This document shows, piece after piece, positions 1 to 10,936 of a stretch of 64,000 nt of DNA (position 1 is the stretch's first letter; every line of letters begins with the position of its first letter). The position numbers and the translations under genes are program-made. A model generated the notes under the pieces. The model was not told the origin of the DNA. It saw nothing but the letters and a program-made list of their open reading frames with translations, and did not search any database. Source of the stretch: Pseudoxanthomonas kaohsiungensis (GTDB lineage Bacteria; Pseudomonadota; Gammaproteobacteria; Xanthomonadales; Xanthomonadaceae). Where the stretch lies: positions 62,001-126,000 of the forward strand of contig NZ_PDWO01000006.1 of the NCBI RefSeq assembly GCF_010211765.1. Reading direction: 5' to 3'.

Positions 1-1
1 G

Positions 2-1312
2 CCCGAGCGGCGGCCGCTGGCACCGGGCGTGGAAGTGCGCGTGCTCGCCGCGCAGGTGCTCGATGCCGTCGTCCACCGCGGCCGTTCGCTCAAGTCCGAG
101 CTCGCCGCGGCACTGCCGCGCCTGCCCGACTCCCGCGACCGCGCGCTGCTGGAGGCGATCGCCTTCGCCGCGTTGCGCGGCCGCTACCGTTACGCGCCGG
201 CGCTGCGCGGCTGGCTGCAGAAGCCCCCCGGCGCCAACGACGGCCCGCTGCTGGCGCTGCTGCTGGCCGGCTGCGCCCAGCTCGACGCGCTGCACCTGCC
301 GGCGCATGCCGCGCTCGATGCCACGGTGGAGGCGGCCCGCGCGCTGGGCCGGCCGCACCAGGCCGGGCTGGTCAATGCGCTGCTGCGGCGGGCGCAGCGC
401 GAAGGCATTCCGCCCGCCGACCCGGCCGGCGCCTGGCCGGACTGGCTGCGCGCACGGATCGAGGATGCCTGGCCCGGAGATGCCGCCGCGGTATTCGCCG
501 CCAGCGCGCAGCCGGCGCCGATGTGGCTGCGGGTGAACCGGGCGCGGACCACGCGCGACGACTACCTCGCCCGCCTGCAGGAGGCCGGCCTGGCGGCGGC
601 GATCGAGCCGCGGCTGGCCGACGCGCTGCGCCTGGACACGCCGGTGCCGGTGGCGGCCCTGCCCGGTTTCGGCGAGGGCCTGGTCGCGGTCCAGGACGGC
701 TCGGCGCAGCAGGCGGCCGACGCGCTGGCGCCGGAGCGCGGCGCGCGCGTGCTCGATGCCTGCGCCGCGCCGGGCGGCAAGGCCGCGCACCTGCTCGAGC
801 GCGATCCGGCGCTGGAGCTGCTCGCGCTGGAGGTCGATCCGCGCCGGTTGCCACGGCTGGAAGACACCCTGCGGCGCGCCGGCGTGGCCGACCGCGCCCA
901 GGTCCGCGCCGCCGATGCCACCCTGCCGGCGCTGTGGTGGGACGGGTTCACCTTCGACGCGATCCTGCTCGACGCGCCGTGCTCGGCCACCGGGGTGGTG
1001 CGGCGGCAGCCGGACATCCTGCTGCATCGGCGGCCGGAGGACCTGGAGGCGCTGGTCCAGTCGCAGGCGCGCCTGCTGGACGCGACCTGGCCGCTGCTGC
1101 GCCCGGGCGGGATCCTGCTCTACGCGACCTGTTCGATCCTGCCCGAGGAGAATGCCGGCCAGGTGGAAGCGTTCCTGGCCCGCACCGCCGATGCCGTCGC
1201 CGTGCCGTTGGCGGACGCGTTCGGCCATCGTGCCGGGGCCGGTCGCCAGCGCCTGCCCGGCGAGGACGGCATGGACGGCTTTTTCTATGCGCGACTGCGC
1301 AAGGCCGAGTGA
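2..1312 (+). CDS. rsmB: 16S rRNA m5C967 methyltransferase RsmB (5' end cut by window edge)
   Basis: RsmB uses S-adenosylmethionine to methylate C967 of 16S rRNA. The first half matches the NusB-like RNA-binding domain of the family. The second half is the Rossmann methyltransferase with the SAM loop ([13 protein letters not shown], near nt 757), the DAPCSATG motif (near nt 970) and the second catalytic cysteine in YATCS (near nt 1125). The frame is open to the left edge. A GTG at 29 would give 427 aa, but the family usually has about ten more residues before this point, so the start probably lies outside the window. It is not obviously co-transcribed with the next gene, which has its own -10-like box. 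Confidence 0.93.
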   Translation, partial: PERRPLAPGVEVRVLAAQVLDAVVHRGRSLKSELAAALPRLPDSRDRALLEAIAFAALRGRYRYAPALRGWLQKPPGANDGPLLALLLAGCAQLDALHLPAHAALDATVEAARALGRPHQAGLVNALLRRAQREGIPPADPAGAWPDWLRARIEDAWPGDAAAVFAASAQPAPMWLRVNRARTTRDDYLARLQEAGLAAAIEPRLADALRLDTPVPVAALPGFGEGLVAVQDGSAQQAADALAPERGARVLDACAAPGGKAAHLLERDPALELLALEVDPRRLPRLEDTLRRAGVADRAQVRAADATLPALWWDGFTFDAILLDAPCSATGVVRRQPDILLHRRPEDLEALVQSQARLLDATWPLLRPGGILLYATCSILPEENAGQVEAFLARTADAVAVPLADAFGHRAGAGRQRLPGEDGMDGFFYARLRKAE

Positions 1313-1320
1313 GCGGCCGC

Positions 1321-1326
1321 TAGAAT
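1321..1326 (+). promoter_or_regulatory. -10 box TAGAAT before the glycosyltransferase
   Basis: TAGAAT ends 8 nt before an in-frame GTG at 1335 and no Shine-Dalgarno is visible. The layout matches the other leaderless-type starts in this window. No convincing -35 element is seen, so this is inference. Confidence 0.35.
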
Positions 1327-1334
1327 CGCCCGTT

Positions 1335-3077
1335 GTGAACGCACCGGCTCAATCGGCGCCCATGCCCAACTTCGACGCGCGTACCCGCGACACCTGGCTG
1401 TTCTGGATCACCGCCCTGCTCGTGCTCGGCGCCGGCCTGGGCCTGCGCGATCCGTGGCCGGCCGACGAGCCGCGCTTCGCGCTGGTGGCCAAGCAGATGG
1501 TGGAGAGCGGCAACTGGCTGTTCCCGCACCGGGGCATCGAGCTGTACTCGGACAAGCCGCCGATGCTGATGTGGCTGCAGGCCGCGTTCTACACCGTGTT
1601 CGGCAACTGGCGCGTGGCGTTCCTGCTGCCGTCGCTGCTGGCCGCGCTGGGCACGCTGTGGTGCGTGCAGGACCTCGGGCGCCGGCTGTGGACGCGCAAG
1701 GTCGGGCTGTACGCGGCATGGGCGCTGCTGTTCGCGTTCCAGTTCACCTGGCAGGCGAAGAAGGCGCAGATCGACCCGCTGGTCACCTTCTTCATCACCC
1801 TGGCCAACTACGGCCTGCTGCGCCACCTGCTGGCCGGCCCGGACTGGCGCTGGTGGACGCTGGGCTGGTTCGCCGCCGGCCTGGGCACGATCACCAAGGG
1901 TGTCGGCGCGATCGCCCTGCTGATGATCCTGCCGGCGGCGATCGCCTCCTGGCGCGGCTGGCCGCGGGTCAGGGTGCATGCGCGGGATCCGCGGTTCTGG
2001 CTGGGTCCGCTCGGGTTCCTGGTCGCGGTGTCGCTGTGGCTGGCGCCGGTGGTGAGCGTGGCGCTGGCCAAGAACCTGCCCGAGTACCGCGCCTACCTGG
2101 ACGACATCCTGTTCCGGCAGACCGCCAAGCGCTACTCGCAGTCCTGGGACCACCACCAGCCGGCCTGGTACCACCTGGGCGTGATGCTGACGATGTGGAT
2201 CCCGCCGGTGCTGGCGCTGCCCTGGGCGGTGCCGGCGTGGTGGCGGCGGCTGAAGCGGCGCGACGCGCGCTACCTGCTTCCGCTGGCCTGGTGGGCCATG
2301 GTGCTGGTGTTCTTCTCGATCCCCGACGGCAAGCGCGACGTCTACATCATGCCGGCGTTGCCGATGATGTGCCTGGCGCTGGCGCCGCTGCTGCCCGGCC
2401 TGTTGCGCCGCAGCTGGGCCAAGGCGCTGCTGCTGGCGCTGACCGCGCTGCTGGCGCTGCTGTTCCTGGCCGGCGGCGGCGTCCTGCTGCACGGCAGCGG
2501 CTCGCTGGTCGACCGCATGCACGACCAGCGCGGGCTGGATCCGGACGGAGTCCGCGCCCTGGGCTGGATGCTGCTGGCGGTCGGGGCCTGGGCGCTGGGC
2601 TGCATGCTGGCCTTCCGGCGCCGCGTGGTGGCGGCGCTGTTCGCGAGCCTGGCCGGCTTGTGGGTGGCCTTCAGCCTGGTCGGATACCCGGTCCTCAACG
2701 ATGCCAGCTCGGCGCGCGGCGTCATGGCCGATGCCGGGCGCCGGATCGGCCCGGATGCCGAGCTCGGCCTGGTGGCCTGGAAGGAGCAGAACCTGCTGAT
2801 GGCCGACCGCGAAGCGGCGAACTTCGGCTTCAACGTGCCGTGGGAGCAGCAGCTCCAGCGCGGCGTGGCCTGGCAGGCGCGGGCGCCGGGGCGCTGGCTG
2901 CTGGTGCAGGAGGCCGCGCTGGAAGCCTGCCTCGACCGCGACAAGATCGAGCTGGCCGGCATCTCCAACCGCCGGCGCTGGTGGCTGGTGCCCCCGGGCG
3001 CGGTGAACGGGGAATGCGTGGCGACGGAGGAAGAGCGCGCGCGCGCCGCCGCGGAGCAGGGGCGCGGGATCGACTAG
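1335..3077 (+). CDS. ArnT-like membrane glycosyltransferase (GT83/PMT superfamily)
   Basis: A polytopic inner-membrane glycosyltransferase of about 580 aa, probably moving a sugar from a polyprenyl-phosphate donor onto lipid A or another envelope acceptor in the periplasm. The first membrane segment is followed by the acidic WPADEPRFA motif typical of ArnT/PMT enzymes, then a YSDKPPMLMW loop, about ten more hydrophobic helices and a soluble C-terminal tail. The start is uncertain. GTG 1335 sits 8 nt behind a TAGAAT box and fits a leaderless mRNA; ATG 1362 is the first ATG and shortens the protein by nine residues. No arn operon is nearby, so L-Ara4N specificity cannot be claimed. The next gene is also an envelope-polysaccharide protein. 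Confidence 0.85.
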   Translation: MNAPAQSAPMPNFDARTRDTWLFWITALLVLGAGLGLRDPWPADEPRFALVAKQMVESGNWLFPHRGIELYSDKPPMLMWLQAAFYTVFGNWRVAFLLPSLLAALGTLWCVQDLGRRLWTRKVGLYAAWALLFAFQFTWQAKKAQIDPLVTFFITLANYGLLRHLLAGPDWRWWTLGWFAAGLGTITKGVGAIALLMILPAAIASWRGWPRVRVHARDPRFWLGPLGFLVAVSLWLAPVVSVALAKNLPEYRAYLDDILFRQTAKRYSQSWDHHQPAWYHLGVMLTMWIPPVLALPWAVPAWWRRLKRRDARYLLPLAWWAMVLVFFSIPDGKRDVYIMPALPMMCLALAPLLPGLLRRSWAKALLLALTALLALLFLAGGGVLLHGSGSLVDRMHDQRGLDPDGVRALGWMLLAVGAWALGCMLAFRRRVVAALFASLAGLWVAFSLVGYPVLNDASSARGVMADAGRRIGPDAELGLVAWKEQNLLMADREAANFGFNVPWEQQLQRGVAWQARAPGRWLLVQEAALEACLDRDKIELAGISNRRRWWLVPPGAVNGECVATEEERARAAAEQGRGID

Positions 3078-3144
3078 GGATGCGGGGCCGGCTCAGCGCG
3101 TGTTCCGGCAACGGGCCGGAACATGCGCCGCAATCCGGCGCGGG

Positions 3145-4437
3145 ATGGCAATGGACCAGGCGCGGCTGCACGAAATCTCCAAGGACTTGCGCTGGCGCTG
3201 GGCGTCGGCTTGCGCCGTGGTGGGCCTGTGGAGCCTGCCCGCGCTGACGCTGAGCATTCCCAAGGGCCTGTTGCCGTTCGGCTTGCTGCTGCTGGCCTCG
3301 ACCCTGCTGGTGCCGTTGCGGGTGGCGCGGGCCACGCGCCAGATCGGCTGGCCCTGGATGCTGGTGGCCGTCGCCGGCGTCGTGCCGTTGCTGGTGGCGC
3401 TGGCGTCGATCCACCTGATGGATTCGAGCGAGGGCATCGACGGCCGCGATCGCCTGCTGGTGCTGCCGTGGACGATGGCCTGGGCCTGGGCGCTGGACCC
3501 GCCTCGGGTGATGTTGTGGCGCGGCGCCCTGGCCGGGCTGCTGGCGGCCGCGGCGTTGGCGCTGGTGCAGGTGCTGTCCGGCGCTGCACGCGCGGGCGGC
3601 TGGCTCAACCAGATCGTGTTCGCCGACGTGGTGCTGGTGCTGATGGTGCTGGCGGTCTTCTGCCGTCCGCCCCGCAGCTGGCACTGGTCCGCGTTCGGCC
3701 TCGCCCTGGGCGTGCTGGCCATCCTCCTGAGCGGCACCCGCGGGCCCTGGCCGGGACTGCTGCTGCTGTTGCTCGTGCTGGTGTTCGGCAGCGGCTGGCG
3801 CAGCCGTCGCAGCCGCGCGGTCCTGCTCGGCGGGCTGGTGACCGCGGGCATCGTCCTGCTGGTCTCGGTGCCGAGCCTGACCGAGCAGATGCGCCTGTCC
3901 GAACTGCGCCAGGACATCGAGCGGATGGATCGGGGCGATCACAACTCCTCGGCGGGCGCGCGCCTGGAGCGGCTGCAGGTGGCGGCCGACGCCTTTGTCG
4001 CCGCGCCGTGGACCGGCGTGGGCTTCGGCGAGTTCGACCGGGCGATGGAAAGCCTGCCGGTGTGCAAGGGCGACAGCGGGCGCAAGGTCAAGCGCTGCCA
4101 CCTCGGCCATGCGCACAACGACCTGGCCGAGTGGGCCGCGACCATGGGCGTGCCCGGGGTGCTGTCCCTGCTGCTGCTCTACGGCGTGCCGCTGTGGCTG
4201 TTCCTGCGCCTGCGCCGCGGCGTGCGGCTGGGCCGGCTGCGAGGCTGCGCGTCGGCCGGCGCGATGCTGGTCACGGTATTCATCCTGTGCGGCCTGACCC
4301 AGTCGATGTTCGCCCACCAGACCACGACCAGCGTCTACGCCGCCTTCGGCGGCGTGCTGCTGGGACTGGCGCTGCGCGAGGCGCGCTGGCGCCAGCCCGG
4401 CGGCGCTTCCGCCCCGGTGGCTGTGCCGCGGCGATAG
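3145..4437 (+). CDS. O-antigen ligase-like membrane protein (Wzy_C/WaaL family)
   Basis: A polytopic protein of about 430 aa with roughly ten to twelve hydrophobic helices. A large periplasmic loop after the central helices carries the HAHNDLAEW motif; a conserved histidine in this place is typical of WaaL-type ligases and Wzy_C proteins. Such enzymes transfer undecaprenyl-linked glycan to lipid A-core or to another acceptor. Two close ATGs (3145 and 3151) are possible starts. It follows the ArnT-like gene by about 70 nt, which suggests a shared envelope-polysaccharide role. The family includes ligases for other glycans, so the acceptor is not known. Confidence 0.8.
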   Translation: MAMDQARLHEISKDLRWRWASACAVVGLWSLPALTLSIPKGLLPFGLLLLASTLLVPLRVARATRQIGWPWMLVAVAGVVPLLVALASIHLMDSSEGIDGRDRLLVLPWTMAWAWALDPPRVMLWRGALAGLLAAAALALVQVLSGAARAGGWLNQIVFADVVLVLMVLAVFCRPPRSWHWSAFGLALGVLAILLSGTRGPWPGLLLLLLVLVFGSGWRSRRSRAVLLGGLVTAGIVLLVSVPSLTEQMRLSELRQDIERMDRGDHNSSAGARLERLQVAADAFVAAPWTGVGFGEFDRAMESLPVCKGDSGRKVKRCHLGHAHNDLAEWAATMGVPGVLSLLLLYGVPLWLFLRLRRGVRLGRLRGCASAGAMLVTVFILCGLTQSMFAHQTTTSVYAAFGGVLLGLALREARWRQPGGASAPVAVPRR

Positions 4438-4515
4438 CGGAAGGGGCGCGTCCGGCGGCGGCCGGACATGCCGACGGGAGCGAATGCGCGGCCCGCGCCG
4501 GACCGGGAGTCGCGG

Positions 4516-4548
4516 AAAAAAAGACGCCGGCCCTTGGAGGGGCCGGCG
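4516..4548 (-). terminator. Rho-independent terminator of the porin/transporter operon
   Basis: A perfect 9-bp stem (4525-4533 with 4540-4548, loop TTGGAG) is followed, read on the minus strand, by a run of seven U (A-run at 4516-4522 on the plus strand). It lies about 40 nt after the stop codon of the minus-strand transporter gene. Confidence 0.88.
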
Positions 4549-4586
4549 CCGGGGGATGCCGGCGTCGCCGCCGGCGGGGGAAGGGA

Positions 4587-6248
4587 CTACTTGGAGATGT
4601 CCACGTCCTTGGTCTCGCGCAGGAACAGCGTTCCCACCACCACGGTCAGCAGCGCGATGCAGATCGGGTACCACAGCCCGAAGTACATGTTGCCGGTGCC
4701 CGCCACCAGGGCGAACGAGATCGCGGGCAGGAAGCCGCCGAACCAGCCGTTGCCGATGTGGTACGGCAGCGACATGGAGGTGTAGCGGATGCGGGTCGGG
4801 AACAGCTCGACCAGGTAGGCGGCGATCGGGCCGTAGACCATGGTCACGTAGATCACCAGCACCCACAGGATGGCGAGCGTCATCGGGATGTTGATCCGGT
4901 CCGGATCGGCCTTCTCCGGATAGCCGGCCGCGGTCAGGGCCGCCTTCATCGTTCCCGCCAGCGCGGTGGCCTTGGCCTTGGCGTCGTCCTTGGCCAGGCC
5001 GGTCGCGTCGTACGACTCGAACGAGGCGCCACCCACCTCCACGCGGGCGACGGTGCCGGCCGGCGCGGCCTGCACGGTGTACGGCACGCCGGCCTTGGTC
5101 AGGGCCGCGGTCGCGATGTCGCACGCGCTGGTGAACTTGCGCACGCCCGCCGGATCGAACTGGAACGAACAGGTCGACGGATCGGCATGCACGATCGCCG
5201 GCGCGCTCTCGCGGGCTTCCTCGACGGCCGGGTTGGCGTAATGGGTCAGCGCCTTGAACAGCGGGAAGTACGTCAGCGCCGCCAGCAGGCAGCCGGCGAG
5301 GATGATCTTCTTGCGGCCGATCTTGTCCGACAGCCAGCCGAAGACGATGAAGAACGGCGTGGCCAGGGCCAGTGCGCCGGCGATCAGCAGGTTGGCGGTG
5401 GTGCCGTCCACCTTCAGCGCCTGGGTCAGGAAGAACAGCGAGTAGAACTGGCCGCCGTACCAGACCACGGCCTGGCCGGCGGTGGCGCCCAGCAGCACCA
5501 GCAGCATGAGCTTGAGGTTGCCGCCCTTGAGCGAATCACGGAACGGCTGCTTGGAGCCCTTGCCCTCGGCCTTCATCTGCTGGAACAGCGGCGATTCGCT
5601 CAGCTGCAGGCGGATCCACACCGAGATGCCCAGCAGCACGATGGACACCAGGAACGGGATGCGCCAGCCCCAGGCCTCGAACGCCTCGGTGCCCAGGCTC
5701 AGGCGGCAGGTCAGGATGACCAGCAGCGAGAGGAACAGGCCGAGCGTGGCGGTGGTCTGGATGAAGCTGGTGTACAGGCCGCGCTTGCCGTCCGGCGCAT
5801 GCTCGGCGACGTAGGTCGCCGCGCCGCCGTACTCGCCGCCCAGCGCCAGGCCCTGCGCCAGCCGGAGCAGGATCAGGATGATCGGCGCGGCCACGCCGAT
5901 GGTGGCGTAGGTGGGCAGGATGCCGACGATGAAGGTCGACAGGCCCATCAGCACGATGGTGACCAGGAACGTGTACTTGCGGCCGATGCGGTCGCCGAGG
6001 CTGCCGAAGAACGCCGCGCCGAACGGGCGCACCGCGAAGCCGGCGGCGAACGCCAGCAGGGCGAAGATGAAGCCCGTGGTCTCGTTGACGCCGCTGAAGA
6101 ACTGCTTGGCGATGATCGCCGCCAGCGACCCGTACAGGTAGAAGTCGTACCACTCGAAGACCGTGCCCAGGCTCGAGGCGAAGATCACCTTCTTGTGGCC
6201 CTTGCCGAGTTCGCCCTGCGGCGAATGGTGGTGCGTTGTCGCGCTCAT
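4587..6248 (-). CDS. MHS-family (MFS) metabolite:H+ symporter with a periplasmic insertion
   Basis: A proton-coupled inner-membrane symporter of 553 aa in the family of ProP, KgtP and ShiA. It has the N-terminal FEWYDFYLYG signature, the GDRIGRK loop between helices 2 and 3 and the equivalent SDKIGRK loop between helices 8 and 9. It is about 100 residues longer than usual. The excess lies at residues 337-450 between predicted helices 9 and 10, which should face the periplasm. That segment is Ala-rich, contains two cysteines (about C360 and C376) and has no recognised motif. A strong Shine-Dalgarno (GAGGGAGGGG) precedes the start. The gene lies 14 nt after the porin gene, so the two form an operon. 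The substrate is probably a small carboxylate, judged from the porin type and the nearby acs; this is inference. Confidence 0.87.
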   Translation of the reverse strand: MSATTHHHSPQGELGKGHKKVIFASSLGTVFEWYDFYLYGSLAAIIAKQFFSGVNETTGFIFALLAFAAGFAVRPFGAAFFGSLGDRIGRKYTFLVTIVLMGLSTFIVGILPTYATIGVAAPIILILLRLAQGLALGGEYGGAATYVAEHAPDGKRGLYTSFIQTTATLGLFLSLLVILTCRLSLGTEAFEAWGWRIPFLVSIVLLGISVWIRLQLSESPLFQQMKAEGKGSKQPFRDSLKGGNLKLMLLVLLGATAGQAVVWYGGQFYSLFFLTQALKVDGTTANLLIAGALALATPFFIVFGWLSDKIGRKKIILAGCLLAALTYFPLFKALTHYANPAVEEARESAPAIVHADPSTCSFQFDPAGVRKFTSACDIATAALTKAGVPYTVQAAPAGTVARVEVGGASFESYDATGLAKDDAKAKATALAGTMKAALTAAGYPEKADPDRINIPMTLAILWVLVIYVTMVYGPIAAYLVELFPTRIRYTSMSLPYHIGNGWFGGFLPAISFALVAGTGNMYFGLWYPICIALLTVVVGTLFLRETKDVDISK

Positions 6249-6262
6249 TTGGATCCCCTCCC

Positions 6263-7669
6263 TCAGAAGCTGTACTTGACGGATGTGTGGAAGCGCTTGA
6301 GGTCGCCTTCGCGGTCATCCTCGAGCGAACGCTGGCCCCAGCCGATCTCCGCGCCGATGTCCAGCTTCGGGAACGGCGAATAGATCAGGTTGGCGTGGTA
6401 GGACTGCGAGCGCTCGGTCACGCCCCAGCCGACCAGGCCCACGTCGTTGTCGAACGACGCCATCGAGTACATGAGGTTGGTGCGCAGCTTCGGGCTGAAC
6501 ACGTGGCGCCAGGCCACGAAGCCGCCCCAGCCGTCCAGCGCCTCGATGTCGCCGCTGGCGTCCTGCATCACGTCGCTGCCCAGGCCGAAGGCCATGTAGC
6601 GGCCGATGCCGCTGCCGTAGTTGGCCATGTAGCGGATGTCGTCGCTGGCGCCCACGTTGAACTTGCCCGACACGCTGACCGCGCCGCCCGAATCGGTGTT
6701 GTCCCCGGCCTTGAACTGGCGCAGCATGCCGGCCACCGAGAGGTGGCCCCAGTCGCCCTTCATGTTGTAGCGCCCGGTCAGGTCCGGGACGTTGTTGTCG
6801 CCGGTGGTGGTGCGCGCGCCGGCGGTGGCGGCGTTCGGTGCGTAGGCCTGCACGGTGGTGTTGGGATTCTCCAGCGCCACCGACCACGGGCCGTTGCTGT
6901 AGCGCACCTGGGCCTGGCGCACGAACACGGTGCCGTCGGTCACGCCGACGAAGTCCACCGCGTCGGGCAGCGCGGCCACGTCCTGGAAGTTGGACCAGGT
7001 CTGGCCGGCCAGCCAGTTGTTCCAGCTGACGTAGGCCTGGCGCAGGGTGACCGCGTAGGTGTTGGTGGCCACTTCGTTGCCGGCCAGGGCGTTGCTGCCG
7101 CCACCGAAGAAGTCCATCTCGACGTAGCCCTTGAGCTTGTCGCCGCCCTCGGTGACGTGGTCGGCGCTGAGCCAGAAGCGCGAGAACTGGGCGTGGAAAT
7201 CGGTGTAGGGATCGCCGCCGTCGGCGCCGGCCCCGCCCACCGGGATGGTGCTGGGCACGTAGAACATCCGGCCGGACGAGCCGTCGGCGATGCGGCCGTC
7301 GCTGGTGTCGGTCACCATCGCGTCGAGCTTGATGAAGCCGCCGTAGGTGAACACCGACCCGGGGTTGCCCGCCGGCGTGATCGTGGTGCTCTGGATCGGC
7401 TGCTTGCCGGCCGGCACCGCCGCGACGGCGGGCGCGGCCGCCTGCGCGGTCTGGACCTGCGCCACCTGTTCCTGGGTGGTGGTGATCTGCGACTGTTGCT
7501 GCTGCTGCGCCGAGACCAGCATCTGCACCTGCCGCTCCAGTTCGGCCACGCGCGCCTCGAGCGCCTTCTCGCGCGCGGTCTGCGCGAACGCGGCGCCCGG
7601 CGCCACGATCGCCACCAGCAACGCGGCCGCCAGCGGCCGCCGCAAGAGCCTGGATGGATGTCTGCTCAT
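6263..7669 (-). CDS. DcaP-like trimeric outer-membrane porin
   Basis: An outer-membrane protein of 468 aa. A signal peptide ends at about APGAAFA/QT. It is followed by a coiled coil ([18 protein letters not shown]) and a Gln-rich stretch, then a beta-rich barrel domain ending in KYSF with the C-terminal aromatic residue needed for barrel assembly. An N-terminal coiled coil before the barrel is typical of DcaP-like porins, which import aromatic or aliphatic carboxylates. An upstream in-frame ATG exists, but the start chosen has a good Shine-Dalgarno (AAAGGGGAA) and leads directly into the signal peptide. It is the first gene of the operon with the MHS symporter. Confidence 0.85.
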   Translation of the reverse strand: MSRHPSRLLRRPLAAALLVAIVAPGAAFAQTAREKALEARVAELERQVQMLVSAQQQQQSQITTTQEQVAQVQTAQAAAPAVAAVPAGKQPIQSTTITPAGNPGSVFTYGGFIKLDAMVTDTSDGRIADGSSGRMFYVPSTIPVGGAGADGGDPYTDFHAQFSRFWLSADHVTEGGDKLKGYVEMDFFGGGSNALAGNEVATNTYAVTLRQAYVSWNNWLAGQTWSNFQDVAALPDAVDFVGVTDGTVFVRQAQVRYSNGPWSVALENPNTTVQAYAPNAATAGARTTTGDNNVPDLTGRYNMKGDWGHLSVAGMLRQFKAGDNTDSGGAVSVSGKFNVGASDDIRYMANYGSGIGRYMAFGLGSDVMQDASGDIEALDGWGGFVAWRHVFSPKLRTNLMYSMASFDNDVGLVGWGVTERSQSYHANLIYSPFPKLDIGAEIGWGQRSLEDDREGDLKRFHTSVKYSF

Positions 7670-7991
7670 TTCCCCTTTCTCCCTCGTAGTGGTGGCATGC
7701 ACCGCGGATCGACGAGTGGCCGCGATGAGGCGGCCGGTGCACGGAGACTGCGCAGCGGACGGGCGGAGCGCCTATTCGCCATTAGTCGAAGGCGGCCCCC
7801 GCCGCCGGCCTGGGCCTGCGGCAACACGCGTTGCGCGGCCGCGGCCGCGGCGCAGCGGCACGTCGATTCGACCAAGGTCTAGCCCTCCCTGCTGCAATGC
7901 GTCACGGTGGATGCGTCAAACTGGCGCCCCGTCCATCGCGCGCCGCCGGCGCCGGCGATGGACCGCCGGGAGCCTTGAGGAGGGAGTAGCG
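7670..7991. promoter_or_regulatory. Divergent control region between the porin operon and acs
   Basis: This 322-bp stretch holds no plausible gene and must carry both promoters. Two short related sites face opposite ways: TTAGTCGAAGG at 7782-7792 on the plus strand and CTAGACCTTGG on the minus strand (7872-7882). They could bind the response regulator encoded after acs; this is conjecture. No clear sigma-70 promoter is visible. The acs Shine-Dalgarno (GAGGAGGGAG) lies at the right end. Confidence 0.4.
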
Positions 7992-9935
<1,944 letters not shown>

Positions 9936-10046
9936 GGTGATGCCGGCAGCACCGGCGGAGCGGGAGGGATCCGCCGGTCAGTGCCGCAGGGCATCGGCCC
10001 GCATACTGGTCCGGCCGAATCCACTGCAACCGAGCGCCTCCCCCGC

Positions 10047-10715
10047 ATGTCCACGATCCTGATCGCCGACGACCATCCGCTGTTCCGCGAGGCCCTGCGC
10101 GGCGCGGTGCAGCGAATCCTGCCGGGGGCGACCCTGTGCGAGGCCGACAGCGTCGACGCGCTGTACGGACTGGTCGAGGCGCATGCGGACGCGGACCTGC
10201 TGCTGATGGACCTCAACATGCCCGGCGCGCACGGTTTCAGCGCGCTGGTGCACCTGCGCGCGTTGCACCCGCAGTTGCCGGTGGTGGTGGTGTCCGCGCG
10301 CGAGGAGCCCAGCGTCATGCGCCGTGCGCTGGACCACGGCGCACTGGGCTTCATCCCCAAGTCGGCCGATTCGGACACCATCGGCGAGGCGATCGGCCTG
10401 GTCCTGGAGGGGGAACGCTGGGCGCCGGCCGCCGCCGCCGCCGCACCGGCGATGGACCGCGACGAGCAGGCGGTCGCGCAGCGCCTGCGCGAGCTCACCC
10501 CGCAGCAGTTCCGCGTGCTGCAGATGCTCGGCGAGGGCCGGCTCAACAAGCAGATCGCGTGGGACCTGGGCGTTTCGGAGGCGACGATCAAGGCCCATGT
10601 CACCGCGGTGCTGCGCAAGCTCGGGGTGGGCAACCGGACCCAGGCGGTGCTGATGGCCGGTCGCCTGGCGGTGGATCCGGACGGCGTCGTGGCCCCGCCC
10701 GAAGAGCACGACTGA
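10047..10715 (+). CDS. LuxR/NarL-family response regulator next to acs
   Basis: A two-component response regulator of 222 aa. The receiver domain has the acidic pair in IADDHPLF, the phosphoacceptor D55 in LLMDLNMPG and a conserved lysine in FIPKSA. An Ala-rich linker joins it to a LuxR-type helix-turn-helix (residues about 150-205, with LNKQIAWDLGVSEATIKAHV). Architecture and position beside acs recall the CrbR/ErdR/MxtR regulators that activate acs and alcohol- or acetate-utilisation genes in Pseudomonas and Vibrio; the orthology is inference. No cognate kinase lies in the window. The start is the ATG that opens the receiver domain; an upstream in-frame start adds residues with no domain match. 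Confidence 0.9.
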   Translation: MSTILIADDHPLFREALRGAVQRILPGATLCEADSVDALYGLVEAHADADLLLMDLNMPGAHGFSALVHLRALHPQLPVVVVSAREEPSVMRRALDHGALGFIPKSADSDTIGEAIGLVLEGERWAPAAAAAAPAMDRDEQAVAQRLRELTPQQFRVLQMLGEGRLNKQIAWDLGVSEATIKAHVTAVLRKLGVGNRTQAVLMAGRLAVDPDGVVAPPEEHD

Positions 10716-10936
10716 GCGGACCGAAGCACGGCGGTTTGGCGGCCCGGCTGGAAGCGGTTACCGGGCCTCGGGCCTGAACGGCTGCTGCGCCGCCGCTTGC
10801 GGCCGGCCGGGTGGTGCGCCGCACAATAGCGGTGCGGGACGAGCCCCCGGCGCCGTGGGGCGCAGCCGTCGCGACGCCAGGAGAGCCACGTGGTCGCAGC
10901 TTCCGATCCTTCCGCACGACGGCGCCAGGTGCATCG

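Noticed and set aside
1335-3077. L-Ara4N transferase ArnT of a polymyxin-resistance operon
   Set aside because: The fold matches, but no arnBCADEF genes are adjacent and the donor cannot be inferred, so only ArnT-like is claimed.
3123-6383. A plus-strand open frame of 1086 codons
   Set aside because: It overlaps the O-antigen-ligase-like gene in another frame and the transporter gene on the other strand, and shows no domain.
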